From JAHEEL01 sp963700375 (lineage in GTDB: Bacteria; Actinomycetota; Acidimicrobiia; Spongiisociales; UBA5794), in the NCBI GenBank assembly GCA_963700375.1, contig CAVOXF010000003.1, positions 248,001 to 312,000 on the forward strand: DNA of 64,000 bases, read 5' to 3'. Under the pieces are notes generated by a model. That model saw only the letters and a program-made list of their open reading frames with translations, did no database searches and was not told where the DNA came from. A program made the position numbers and the translations under genes. Below are positions 8,420 to 16,793 of the stretch, in pieces. Within the stretch, counting starts at the first letter, position 1. Each line of letters starts with the position of its first letter.

Positions 8420-10907
8420 TCACGGATTCGACGAAGCGAGCAGCTCGACCCACGTTCCGATGGCAGTGTCGAAAGCCCACACGTCGTCCCTGGGGACCCA
8501 GTACGGAGGCGTAGCGAGCGTCCGAGCATCGCCGCCGATCACGACGGTTCGGTGGTTGATCGAGTCGTACACCACCGCGCTTCCCTGGCGGTAGTGGACC
8601 CCTTGTCGGGCTGCCAATCCGTCTGATTCAGCGGGACTCTCCCAGAGGACCTCCCACTGGTGAAGCGCCGTTTCGTAGCCCACCACCACGTCGTTCCCAG
8701 CAACGACGGGCTGGCCAGTCACGTTGTCGTAGACCATCGACCCGAAGGAGGGCGCGGGCGACAGTTCCGGTGTCGTCGTGTCTTCGACCGCCCACTCACC
8801 TTCCCGAAGGTCGTACGTCCATGTCATCTCGGTACCTGCACCGTCCCAGATTCCGAAGCCGTATGAGTTGTCGCTCAGGTAGAGCACGATTCGGTCGGTC
8901 GCTTCGTCGTAGGCAAAGTGTTGGGTCCAGAAATTCGGTCCGGCCGAGGTGAAGATGGCCGGGTCCCCCGGTGGCAACATCGCTCCCTGGCGGATCTTCG
9001 TCCAAGTGTCGGTGTCGACGTCGTAGGCCCACATCTCGGAGGACTCCAGCAGTCGCACCACAATCAATCCGGAGACGGGGTCGTACAAAGCATCGCGCCG
9101 CAGCGAATCGCCGGCGTTCGGCGCGGGACCGCGCTGCGTCCACGTATCGGTGTCGGTGTCGTATGCAGCAACCGACTGACCGATCGCCACGACGACATCA
9201 GAGTCCGCGTCGTAGACAAGTGTCCGTGTCCCGGCCGACGGCACCCATCCGGTCGACTGCATTTCCGTCCAGGTGTTCGTGCACACATCGAACGTCCAGG
9301 TTTCGGTTCCGGCGCCCGCGTCGGCGACGGCAACGATTCGTCCGGACTCGGATGTCCATCGCCGCCCGGAGCCACGGTCCCGAACCCTTCGGCGGGCGAG
9401 CCTGATCGATCGGCCCGGGAGCATCTGGTCTTGCATCCGTCGGACAGGCTGCGGCCGGTCCGACCGTTCTGGACACGGTTGTGGCCAGGATGTCCTCACC
9501 GCCTTCGATGATCGTGTGCGGTACCTCGGTCGTCGGTCGCGCGCTCTCGTCAACCCGAAGCACGACCGCTTCGGCACCGTCGAAGCCGATGACACCCGAC
9601 CGAGACGAAACCCAGAGCGTTCCTGAGTCATCGACCGCGGCGCCTCCCCAGCCGAACCCGACTCCGACGTCGGAGATCGCGGTTGGTGACCAGATCCCAC
9701 CGTCGAATCGCGAGAGCCCACCGGTTGCGCGTTCCGTGCTGGTAGCCGGGGTATGGGTCGCGCCGTGAATGGCCCACACGGTGCCGTCCGGCCCAACGTC
9801 GAGCGCGCTCACAACGTTCGAGTACAGGCCGTCTCCCTTGTCGAAGACGGTCCAGACGTCACCGTCGAATCGCCCGACGCCGCCGGCCGGTTCGCCCTCG
9901 AAGTCGTCGCCGGTGCCAACCCAGATGTCACCGTTGGGTGCCACTGCCACAGAGTTGACATCCCCGGGTGGCAGCCCGTCGCCCGCCGTGAACCGATTCC
10001 ACGCGGTTCCGTCGTAGCGGAGCAGCTCCTCCGACGAAGCGATCCAGAGCGCCCCGTCCGACGCCACTGCCATGTCCGTGGCCCAACCATATGCACCATC
10101 ACCGTGGACCTCGATATCGGGTGCGGGAACGACGTTCCAGGCGGTGCCATCGAACTGCAGGAGCGTCTCCGGCCCGACGGCAAGCGACACGAGGTTGTCG
10201 GGCCCGATGGCCATCGCGGTGATCGGGTTCCGACAGTCCTCGCTGGGAACACACCGCGGGTTCACGATGTCGACCTGGTCGTAGCCATGCGGTTCGGTCC
10301 ACCGGGCACCGTCGAACATGACGACGTCCTGGGTCCACGAGTATGCCCAGACGGCCCCGTCCGGCGCCACTGCAACCCGCCCCATGCCGCCTTCGGCGAT
10401 CGGGAGACCGTTGCCCGGCGTGAACACCTCGGCGCTGCGGTCTTCGAGATGCCATCGAACCATGCCCCCCTCAGTCGCCACCCACAGGGAACCGTCTGCT
10501 ATGGAAACCCCGGATGTCTCGTCGATCGGAGCGCGTGTGGACGAGGCGGGCAGCGCGTTGACGGCGACCGGAATCACCGCGTCCGGAACACTCGCCGGCG
10601 TGGTGGTCGTCGTCGGCATCGGTTCTTCAACGACCTCCGATCCGCCATGACCCAGGAGCCACGCGACGCCGCCGATCAAGACGAACACGGCGGCGGCGAC
10701 CCCTGCAGCAAGGAACGGCCCCTGCCATCGACGTCGCCGTGGACGGAACCCGTCGAGATCTGGCGCCTGTTCCGCGGCGACCCCAACGCCGGAGGAAATG
10801 CCCTCGACTGCGAGCTGCATTTCGAGACGCCACACCAGCACATCGATCGGTACCGGCTCCGCGCGATCGGCCAGCAGTTCGAGTGCGTGTTCAAGTTGTT
10901 GCATCAT
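8420..10907 (-). CDS. Membrane-anchored double beta-propeller protein, partner of an ECF sigma factor (frameshifted near 9350)
   Basis: Probable regulator or sensor paired with the sigma gene just upstream. The start ATG (10907 or 10904) lies inside the end of that gene, after GAGGAGGGCG, so the two are translationally coupled. Residues ~1-60 are cytosolic and helical, ~70-95 a transmembrane helix (GPFLAAGVAAAVFVLIGGVAWLLG), then a TTTTT linker, then a propeller of the two-component-regulator type (repeats such as DGALWIASSEELLRYDG, APNGDIWVGTGDDF). This frame loses sense after GSGPWLRAAMD. A second frame continues with ESGRIVAVADAGAG and Kelch/galactose-oxidase-like repeats (TWTFDVCTNTWTEM, MWAYDVDTDTWTKI) down to 8420. 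One extra base near 9345-9360 explains the break. The N-terminal part could act as anti-sigma factor; that is inference from position and topology. Confidence 0.65.
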
Positions 10908-11391
10908 CGCCCTCCTCGACGAGCGAGCGGCGCAGACGACGCCTCGCCCGGGATGCCGTCTTGCGGGCAGACGTCTCCGTACAGCCCAAGAGTTCGCCAA
11001 TCTCCTCGTACGGCAGGCCTTCGATCACATGGAGGTACAGGACCGCCCGCGCCTTGGGCGGGAGTCGCAGCAGCTCCTCGACTTGCCATGGCTCCTGGGG
11101 GGTGTCCGCCTCGGCAGCGGCGATCCGAACGAGTCCCCTCTGCTCGGCAGCCCAATGGCGCCGTGCAGATACGGCCAGGTGATAGATCGCAGACCGTAGG
11201 TATGCCTTCGGGTGCTCCAATCGGGAAAGGGGGCCGCGTCGTAGCGCCCGCATCAAGGCTTCCTGGACAAGGTCGTTTGGATCCTCGTGGGCCGGAGCAA
11301 CCACCGACGCAAACGCTCGCAACTGCGGATACAGCCCGGCGATCAGCTTCGTCCCACCCTGATCAACCTGTGATGTGACCCGGTGTGTCAC
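10891..11391 (-). CDS. ECF-type RNA polymerase sigma factor
   Basis: 166-residue sigma-70 family protein of the extracytoplasmic-function group. Region 2 is seen in AHEDPNDLVQEALMRALRR and region 4 in LPPKARAVLYLHVIEGLPYEEIGELLG followed by a helix-turn-helix (TETSARKTASRARRRLRR). It would direct RNA polymerase to a small regulon. The GTG start at 11391 follows AGGAAAGGAA. Its last codons overlap the start of the membrane propeller gene, the usual arrangement of a sigma factor with its membrane regulator. A possible autoregulatory promoter lies at 11416-11443. Confidence 0.9.
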   Translation of the reverse strand: MTHRVTSQVDQGGTKLIAGLYPQLRAFASVVAPAHEDPNDLVQEALMRALRRGPLSRLEHPKAYLRSAIYHLAVSARRHWAAEQRGLVRIAAAEADTPQEPWQVEELLRLPPKARAVLYLHVIEGLPYEEIGELLGCTETSARKTASRARRRLRRSLVEEGDDATT

Positions 11392-11415
11392 AGTCGGTTC
11401 CTTTCCTAACCACTA

Positions 11416-11443
11416 TGACGCATCAGACCCCCGAAATGTGACC
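11416..11443 (-). promoter_or_regulatory. Possible ECF-type promoter of the sigma/propeller operon
   Basis: On the minus strand GGTCACA (11443-11437) and CGTCA (11420-11416) are separated by 16 bases. TGTCACA-spacer-CGTC is the kind of element used by some actinobacterial ECF sigma factors, and the position (about 25 bases before the GTG start) fits. The match is short, so this is a candidate for autoregulation only. Confidence 0.35.
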
Positions 11444-11501
11444 CCTATTTCGGAAACCATCCATCGAGCTGCTTCAGCCGACGATTGTCCGACCGGGTGC
11501 T

Positions 11502-12266
11502 TCAGTTGCTCGATCGTAGTTGTTCGCCCACTCCCGGTTGAGTCGTGTGGAATCCGTTCCCCGCACCTGAGGCGACGACCTCGGTGATCCATGCGTCGAA
11601 TACGTCCGCGGCGGTCGCTTCGACGCCGGCCTCAGCGGCCGCAAACGTCGCAACGAGTTCGTCTGGATCCGTACCGGCTTCCAACGTCATCTGACGAGCG
11701 TCGCCGTCTGCGAGCCAGCCGGCCAGGATGGCCGGTGTGATCTCCGGGTGCGGCTGGATGCCGACGGCCGAGCCCATTCGGAACGCCTGTGTGAAACCAC
11801 CGGCCGACGCGAGCAGCGTCGCACCAGCCGGCAGATCGAACGTATCCCGGTGAAACCGGACCACCGGGCGTCCGTCGAACGCCGCGACGATCGGCTCACG
11901 CCAGCCCTCGATCGTCGGCTCGATCGGAGCAAACAACACCTCCGCGGCCTCAGCGCGGTAGGCGCGTCCACCGAGCGCATCGGCCAGCAACTGACAGCCG
12001 AGGCAGATCCCGAGCACCGGTACCCCCCTGTCGGTGCACCTTGCCAGGAATCGTTTCTCCTCGACGAGGAAGGGATACGCGTCCTCGTCATACGACCCCA
12101 TCGCACCTCCAAGGGCCGCTGCCCCTGCCGCATCTTGCGGGTCGGGAAGCACATCACCTTCGTGCAGGCGCACAACCGTCCACTCGACCCCGCGTCGATC
12201 GAGTGCGTCACCGAGATAGGCCGGTGGAGCATCCACCTCATTCTGAATCACGACCACCGGTTTCAT
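11502..12266 (-). CDS. Class I glutamine amidotransferase-like protein
   Basis: 254 residues, GMP-synthase-like GATase1 domain. The nucleophile elbow is GVPVLGICLGCQ (Cys after GI) and the catalytic His-x-Glu sits in GIQPHPE; GAMGSYDEDAYPFL is the family's oxyanion region. It would release ammonia from glutamine or, as in several stand-alone members, cleave a gamma-glutamyl bond. Its ATG overlaps the stop codon of the upstream acyl-CoA synthetase gene (ATGA), so the two are translated together. No synthetase domain is fused, so the acceptor substrate is unknown. Confidence 0.82.
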   Translation of the reverse strand: MKPVVVIQNEVDAPPAYLGDALDRRGVEWTVVRLHEGDVLPDPQDAAGAAALGGAMGSYDEDAYPFLVEEKRFLARCTDRGVPVLGICLGCQLLADALGGRAYRAEAAEVLFAPIEPTIEGWREPIVAAFDGRPVVRFHRDTFDLPAGATLLASAGGFTQAFRMGSAVGIQPHPEITPAILAGWLADGDARQMTLEAGTDPDELVATFAAAEAGVEATAADVFDAWITEVVASGAGNGFHTTQPGVGEQLRSSN

Positions 12267-14071
12267 TCGTACCTGGCTCTGAGCTCGCGGCGCATCACCT
12301 TCGCGGATGCCGTGCGCGGCAGCACGTCGACGACGACCACCTGGTGGATCTTGAAGAGGGGATTCAGTTCGGAGCGGATCGCCTGCTGCATCTCCCGCTT
12401 CCAGACTTCGGGATCGGCCTGGACATCTGGAGCAGGGACACCGTAGATGACGAGGCGACTCGGCCCGCCACCGGAGGGAGAAACAGCGACAGCCGCCACC
12501 TCGACAACGCCGTCGATCATGCCAACCACACGCTCGAGCTCCGCGGACGAGATCTTGACGCCCCCGAGGTTCATCGTGTCGTCGACCCGACCGAGTGCCC
12601 GGTAGTAGCCGTTGGGCAGTCGCTCCATGTGATCGCCATGGCGCCGGAGCACCACATCGGACTCGGGGACGCCCGCGTAGTAGACCTCATCGTGATCGCG
12701 GCCGAGAAGTTCTTGCGAGAGGCCGAACGAAGGCGGGACGATGTACATCTCACCGTTGTCGGACGGCCGGCCGTCATCGTCGAGGATCCGGACATCGAGG
12801 CCAAGCGCCGGCGTGGTGAACGTCGCCGGCACGGCGTCCTGGACCACCGTCCCGGAGATGTAGCCGCCGCCGATCTCGGTCCCTCCGCAATACTCGATAA
12901 CCGGGACACCACCCGCGGTGTCCATCAACCAGGCATAGTCCTCAGGGACCGATGCTTCTCCCGACGACGACAGCACCCGCAGGTTCGTCCACCCGGAGCC
13001 CTCCAGCACGCCGGTCGCGCGCCACGCCGCCACGATGGACGGAACGAAGCCGAGCACCGTCACGCCGGTGTCCCTCACGAAGTCGATGAAGCCGCGCCCG
13101 GTCGGAGCATCGTCGTAGAGAGCCATTGCGGCATCGTTGATCAACGCCGCGAAGATGAGCCAGGGTCCCAGCATCCAGCCGAGATTGGTGGGCCAGGCCA
13201 CGAGATCATCCGGATGGATGTCGTGGTGGAAATGGCCGTCCATCGCCGACTTGACGGCGGTGAGATGCGTCCAGGGAATCGCCTTCGGCTCACCGGTCGT
13301 CCCGGACGAGAACAGGATGTTCACGTGCCCGTCGGGCGCGCACGGAACGGGATCGAGCAATCCCTCGTCGCCGAGAAACTGATCCCAGGTGGCGTCGCCT
13401 TCCCTGATCGGGACGCCACCGCCGGTGTCGACCACCACACACTTCGGTGCGCCGGCGTCGGCGACCTTCTCGAACATCGGGTGTTCGCGGCCGGACCGGA
13501 AGAACAGATCCTGGGTGACGACGAGCGCCGGTTCGGTCATCCGCAGCCGGGCTGCGATCTCCTGCGGTGCGAACGAATCGGCGATCGATACGACGGTTGC
13601 ACCGACTGCAACCGTTCCCAGGTAGGCGACCACGGCCTCAACCGTCATCGGCATGGCGATCGCGACACGATGCCCCGCGCCGACTCCGCAATCGGTCAAC
13701 CCACGAGCGAATTGACCGACGCGGTGGCGCAAGTCCCCGTACGAGAGCCGGTGAATGGTGCCCTCCTGGCGGTACACCACCGCCGTCTTCTCCGCGGGCG
13801 CGGTGAAACACGAGTCGACGATGTTCAGGCGAGCGCCGGCGAGCCAGGTCGGCTGCCGCGGTGAACCGATCAGGATCTCTTCCGGTGGTTCGTCGAAGAC
13901 GATCCCGAGGCGGTTGAGCACCATCTGCCAGAAGCCGCCTCGATCTTCGATAGACCAGCGGTGCAGATCCGCGTAGGAGTCGAGCCCCCGCTGGCGCATG
14001 ACCGCGGTCACATTCGCATTGCCGACCGTCGCGTCGTCGGGTTGCCATACGGCTTGGTGGACCTGGCTCAT
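12263..14071 (-). CDS. Acetoacetyl-CoA synthetase-like AMP-forming ligase
   Basis: About 602 residues of the ANL (AMP-forming) superfamily, most like acetoacetate-CoA ligases. The AMP-binding P-loop is NILFSSGTTGEPKAIPWTH, followed by IEYCGGTEIGGGYI (the A5-type motif) and GRVDDTMNLGGVKISSAELE at the C-terminal hinge. The invariant Lys is in PRTASAKVMRREL near the end. It would activate a short keto or carboxylic acid with ATP and transfer it to CoA. I start it at ATG 14071 (MSQVHQAVWQPDD); ATG 14089 is an alternative, and longer forms run into the divergent gene at 14148. The N-terminal segment 'WQPD' is typical of the family. It shares an ATGA overlap with the amidotransferase downstream. 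Confidence 0.85.
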   Translation of the reverse strand: MSQVHQAVWQPDDATVGNANVTAVMRQRGLDSYADLHRWSIEDRGGFWQMVLNRLGIVFDEPPEEILIGSPRQPTWLAGARLNIVDSCFTAPAEKTAVVYRQEGTIHRLSYGDLRHRVGQFARGLTDCGVGAGHRVAIAMPMTVEAVVAYLGTVAVGATVVSIADSFAPQEIAARLRMTEPALVVTQDLFFRSGREHPMFEKVADAGAPKCVVVDTGGGVPIREGDATWDQFLGDEGLLDPVPCAPDGHVNILFSSGTTGEPKAIPWTHLTAVKSAMDGHFHHDIHPDDLVAWPTNLGWMLGPWLIFAALINDAAMALYDDAPTGRGFIDFVRDTGVTVLGFVPSIVAAWRATGVLEGSGWTNLRVLSSSGEASVPEDYAWLMDTAGGVPVIEYCGGTEIGGGYISGTVVQDAVPATFTTPALGLDVRILDDDGRPSDNGEMYIVPPSFGLSQELLGRDHDEVYYAGVPESDVVLRRHGDHMERLPNGYYRALGRVDDTMNLGGVKISSAELERVVGMIDGVVEVAAVAVSPSGGGPSRLVIYGVPAPDVQADPEVWKREMQQAIRSELNPLFKIHQVVVVDVLPRTASAKVMRRELRARYE

Positions 14072-14147
14072 CGACGCGAGATTACCCATCACCGGAGGCC
14101 GCGCTCCGTAGAGTTCTGGGATACGACTGCCGAACGAGAGGGGAAGC

Positions 14148-14720
14148 ATGACCAACCGTTTCCGGAGGAACACGGCACTGAGCCTGACCGTGTTGATGCT
14201 CGGAATGATGATGATCTTGCTCCTCGCAACTCCGGCCGGTGCCGAAGTGACCCGCGGGGACTGCACCGGATTCGCCGAGTTCCCATCGAAGACATCGGAC
14301 AAGACGCTCGTTGCTGAGCGGCCCAGGTCAGACGTATTCCTGGTGCCGAAAGAAGAGACCATCGCCTACTACGGAACGCTGCAAGAGGGCGCCCAACCGC
14401 TCGCCGGCCCGGTCGCGTTCGAGGGCGGCGTCGCATTGTCGACTCCGCTCAACACGTGGCAGGTCGTCACCTGGGGCGGTGAGACGGCCAACGTGTCGGC
14501 TGACGGCACCTACACGTACTCGGTACCGAGTTGGGTCCCGGCCGGCGCAGGAGAGATCCAGGTCACTGCCTGGCACAAACAGGGCGATGTTGATTGCGAA
14601 GTGGTCGTGACCGTCCAACTCGACGGTGATCCCGGCCCGGCTGCCCTCGTCGCCGCCGCAGGCACCGTCGTGATGGGAGCCGGAGTGCTCGCTGCCGGAT
14701 CGAAGAAAGGGGTGAAGTGA
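14148..14720 (+). CDS. Exported protein with C-terminal hydrophobic anchor, unknown function
   Basis: 190 residues. A basic start and hydrophobic core (LSLTVLMLGMMMILLLATPAGA) form a signal peptide with an AGA cleavage site. The mature part is small and beta-rich, and two cysteines (GDCTGF and VDCEVV) could pair. The C-terminus has a helix (PAALVAAAGTVVMGAGVLAAG) and a basic end (SKKG), so it is probably retained in the membrane facing out. ATG preceded by GAGAGGGGAAGC. It overlaps the next small membrane gene, suggesting one operon. Family not recognised. Confidence 0.7.
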   Translation: MTNRFRRNTALSLTVLMLGMMMILLLATPAGAEVTRGDCTGFAEFPSKTSDKTLVAERPRSDVFLVPKEETIAYYGTLQEGAQPLAGPVAFEGGVALSTPLNTWQVVTWGGETANVSADGTYTYSVPSWVPAGAGEIQVTAWHKQGDVDCEVVVTVQLDGDPGPAALVAAAGTVVMGAGVLAAGSKKGVK

Positions 14721-15034
14721 TGAAGGGACACCCGTTCTTGGGAGTCATCACAGGATTCCTCTTCGGCCTCTTCCTCGGCATCACGCTGTTCCTCTACGGC
14801 GTCATTCCGCTGACCAGTGACTGGCTGTGGATCCTGCCGTTGCTCGGAATCCTGCTCGGCCTGATCATGGCGGCCTGGGCTCCATTCGGGAAGAGCACTG
14901 CGCCGGTCCCGGCACCGCCGGTACCGAACGCTCCCCCTGCGACGATTCCGCCTGCGACCGACGCACCCGTCCCGCCCGCCGATACCGACCCGAACGACGC
15001 GACGGACGACGGAGACGACTCGACGATCATCTGA
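14720..15034 (+). CDS. Small membrane protein with two helices and a Pro/Ala/Asp-rich tail
   Basis: 104 residues from ATG 14720 (GTG 14717 is also possible). Two predicted transmembrane helices (GVITGFLFGLFLGITLFLYG and WLWILPLLGILLGLIMAAW) are followed by a proline-rich, then strongly acidic tail (TDPNDATDDGDDS). The start codon overlaps the stop of the exported-protein gene, so the pair probably works together in the envelope. No known domain was recognised. Confidence 0.65.
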   Translation: MKGHPFLGVITGFLFGLFLGITLFLYGVIPLTSDWLWILPLLGILLGLIMAAWAPFGKSTAPVPAPPVPNAPPATIPPATDAPVPPADTDPNDATDDGDDSTII

Positions 15035-15059
15035 ACCCAACCGCCGGGGAGCGGGCACA

Positions 15060-16496
15060 ATGGCATCCATGCAGCGTGCCCGCCCCTCGTGGTGGGGGAG
15101 CCCCCTCCACATCACCTACACGATCATCGTGTTCGTGGTGCTCGCATCGCTCGACAACGCCGCGATCTTCATGATCCCGTCGATGGTGCTCCCCGTATCC
15201 GATGCTCTTGACACTTCGTCTGGGGCGATCGGGTTCATGACGGGCGCCACCATCCTCGTGACCGCGATCGCAGCCGTCGGGTGGGGCTACGCCGGCGACG
15301 CAACGAACCGCAAACCGCTGCTGTTCTGGGGGACGATCATCTGGTCGGGGGCGACGCTGCTTTCCGCGACGTCCGCCACGTATTGGATGTTGTTCCTGTG
15401 GCAGATCCTCGCCGCTATCGGCCTTGGGGCGATCGCGTCCGTCGGCTTCTCCGTGATCTCGGACTTCGTCGGTCCGAGACGCCGCGGACTGGCGATGAGC
15501 TTCTGGGGCCTCTCCCAGGGCATCGGGACACTCGTCGGAGGCCTCCTCGCCTCGCAACTGGGAGCGGGGAGCTTCCGGATACCGCTCGCGCTCATCGCCG
15601 TAGCCGGACTGTTCTTCGCTCTGCTGTACCTGACTACCTACGAGGCGCCCCGCGGCTTCAGGGAGCCCGAACTCGCGCCGTTGTACGCGTCGGGCGCCGA
15701 CTACGAGTACCGGATCGAGCGGGCGCAGATCCCGACGCTGCTCCACCGCAAGACGAACCTCTGGCTGATCCTCCAGGGATTCACCGCGCAGTTCGCGTAC
15801 GGATCGCTCCTCTGGATTCCGCTGCTCTATCAAGAGAAGGTGATCGCCGAAGGATATGGCGAGGCGACCGGCACCAAGGTCGGCGGACTGTTCGCCGCGA
15901 TGTTCACCGTGGGAGCCTTGTTCTCGATCCTCTTTGGCCACCTCGGCGATCGGCTTCAGCGTCGGACGCCGCGAGGGCGGGCGCTCCTCTCTGCGGTCGG
16001 GATCCTCGGCGCCGTCCCCATGTTCCTCGTCTTCTTCTGGGTGCCGCTGCGCGGCCTTGACGTCACCGAGGGCGCGGGAACGCTGACCCTCACCACAGAA
16101 GTATTCGTCAGCTTCTTCACCAATCCGTGGTCGGCCCTGGCGTTCCTGTCCGCGGTCGCCGCGATCGCCCTGACGTCGGCCGACTCCCCGAATTGGTTCG
16201 CCCTCATCTCCGATGTCAACGTACCGGAGCATCGCGGTACTGTCTTTGGCCTCGGGAACTTCGTCAACGGGATCGGCCGCTCCGCCGGCGCGGCACTGAC
16301 TGCCTCAGCGGCATCAGCAATCGAGCGCTCGGTGCCTCCGCCGTTCAACTGGGCCGTCGGCCTGTCGCTGTTCCAGGTCTTCTTCCTCCCAACGGGTTGG
16401 TGCTATTGGAAGGCCTCGAAGACCGCTCCGGCTGACATTGCAGACGTCGCAGCCACGCTGTCCGAACGGGCGGAACAGACGATTGCAGGCGACTGA
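15060..16496 (+). CDS. Major facilitator superfamily transporter
   Basis: 478 residues with about 12 hydrophobic helices. Family marks are the loop between helices 2 and 3 (GYAGDATNRKPLLFWG) and the equivalent loop in the second half (FGHLGDRLQRRTPRGRALL). The gating region GLSQGIGTLVGGLLASQLG and the repeat NFVNGIGRSAGAAL are also typical of sugar-phosphate or spinster-like members. The substrate cannot be read from the sequence. The start at 15060 follows GGGGAGCGGG. It stands alone between the small membrane proteins and nrdJ, whose promoter lies just downstream. Confidence 0.85.
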   Translation: MASMQRARPSWWGSPLHITYTIIVFVVLASLDNAAIFMIPSMVLPVSDALDTSSGAIGFMTGATILVTAIAAVGWGYAGDATNRKPLLFWGTIIWSGATLLSATSATYWMLFLWQILAAIGLGAIASVGFSVISDFVGPRRRGLAMSFWGLSQGIGTLVGGLLASQLGAGSFRIPLALIAVAGLFFALLYLTTYEAPRGFREPELAPLYASGADYEYRIERAQIPTLLHRKTNLWLILQGFTAQFAYGSLLWIPLLYQEKVIAEGYGEATGTKVGGLFAAMFTVGALFSILFGHLGDRLQRRTPRGRALLSAVGILGAVPMFLVFFWVPLRGLDVTEGAGTLTLTTEVFVSFFTNPWSALAFLSAVAAIALTSADSPNWFALISDVNVPEHRGTVFGLGNFVNGIGRSAGAALTASAASAIERSVPPPFNWAVGLSLFQVFFLPTGWCYWKASKTAPADIADVAATLSERAEQTIAGD

Positions 16497-16612
16497 ACGA
16501 GTCCTCGCGAAAACAATTGGGGCTCCGCGAAAACCTCTTGCCGCTCAGACTTGCCGTTGCGCCGATCGGCACCTAGAAAGGGCAAGCACCGTCTGATTGG
16601 GGCCCGCGACGA

Positions 16613-16644
16613 CCCGTTTTCAGCCCATTTCCGGTCAAAACGGG
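16613..16644. other. Inverted repeat in the nrdJ upstream region
   Basis: CCCGTTTT (16613-16620) and AAAACGGG (16637-16644) form an 8-bp stem with a 16-base loop, upstream of the nrdJ promoter. It could end transcription of the MFS gene but lacks a T-run. The same stretch (16506-16545) holds two copies of CGCGAAAAC. Confidence 0.35.
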
Positions 16645-16650
16645 GAACGT

Positions 16651-16679
16651 TTGACGGATGGCACGTGTGTAATTACACT
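16651..16679 (+). promoter_or_regulatory. Sigma-70 promoter of nrdJ
   Basis: TTGACG (16651-16656), a 17-base spacer and TACACT (16674-16679) form a good housekeeping promoter. Transcription would begin near 16686, just before the NrdR boxes. The spacer/-10 also contains the 12-base palindrome GTGTAATTACAC (16667-16678). Confidence 0.6.
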
Positions 16680-16688
16680 CGTGAAACC

Positions 16689-16736
16689 GTGCTAGATGTA
16701 GGGGGTACGCCGATGCCTCACCCCAACATCTAGTGG
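16689..16736 (+). promoter_or_regulatory. Tandem NrdR boxes upstream of nrdJ
   Basis: Two 16-base boxes, 16689-16704 (core CTAGATGTAG) and 16721-16736 (core CAACATCTAG), each match the NrdR core CwAtATaTwg at eight of ten positions. They start 32 bases apart, the three-turn spacing expected for cooperative NrdR binding, and lie at and just after the predicted start of transcription. NrdR would repress nrdJ when dATP is high. The two boxes are also inverted copies of each other and can fold into a stem (CTAGATGT with ACATCTAG). Confidence 0.7.
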
Positions 16737-16793
16737 GTGTGTATAGATTTGTGGATATTGTGCGTCGGTGGTGGCGCCACTTGAGGAGGAACG

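Noticed and set aside
5384..8626. 1080-codon plus-strand open frame
   Set aside because: It lies antisense to the propeller and lipoprotein genes, which have signal peptides, ribosome sites and domain repeats. The antisense product has no recognisable domain.
15027..16232. 401-codon minus-strand open frame over the MFS gene
   Set aside because: Arg/Glu-rich antisense of a clear 12-helix transporter.
16551..16733. 60-codon open frame ending in the nrdJ upstream region
   Set aside because: It covers the promoter and NrdR boxes, has no ribosome site and no protein-like composition.
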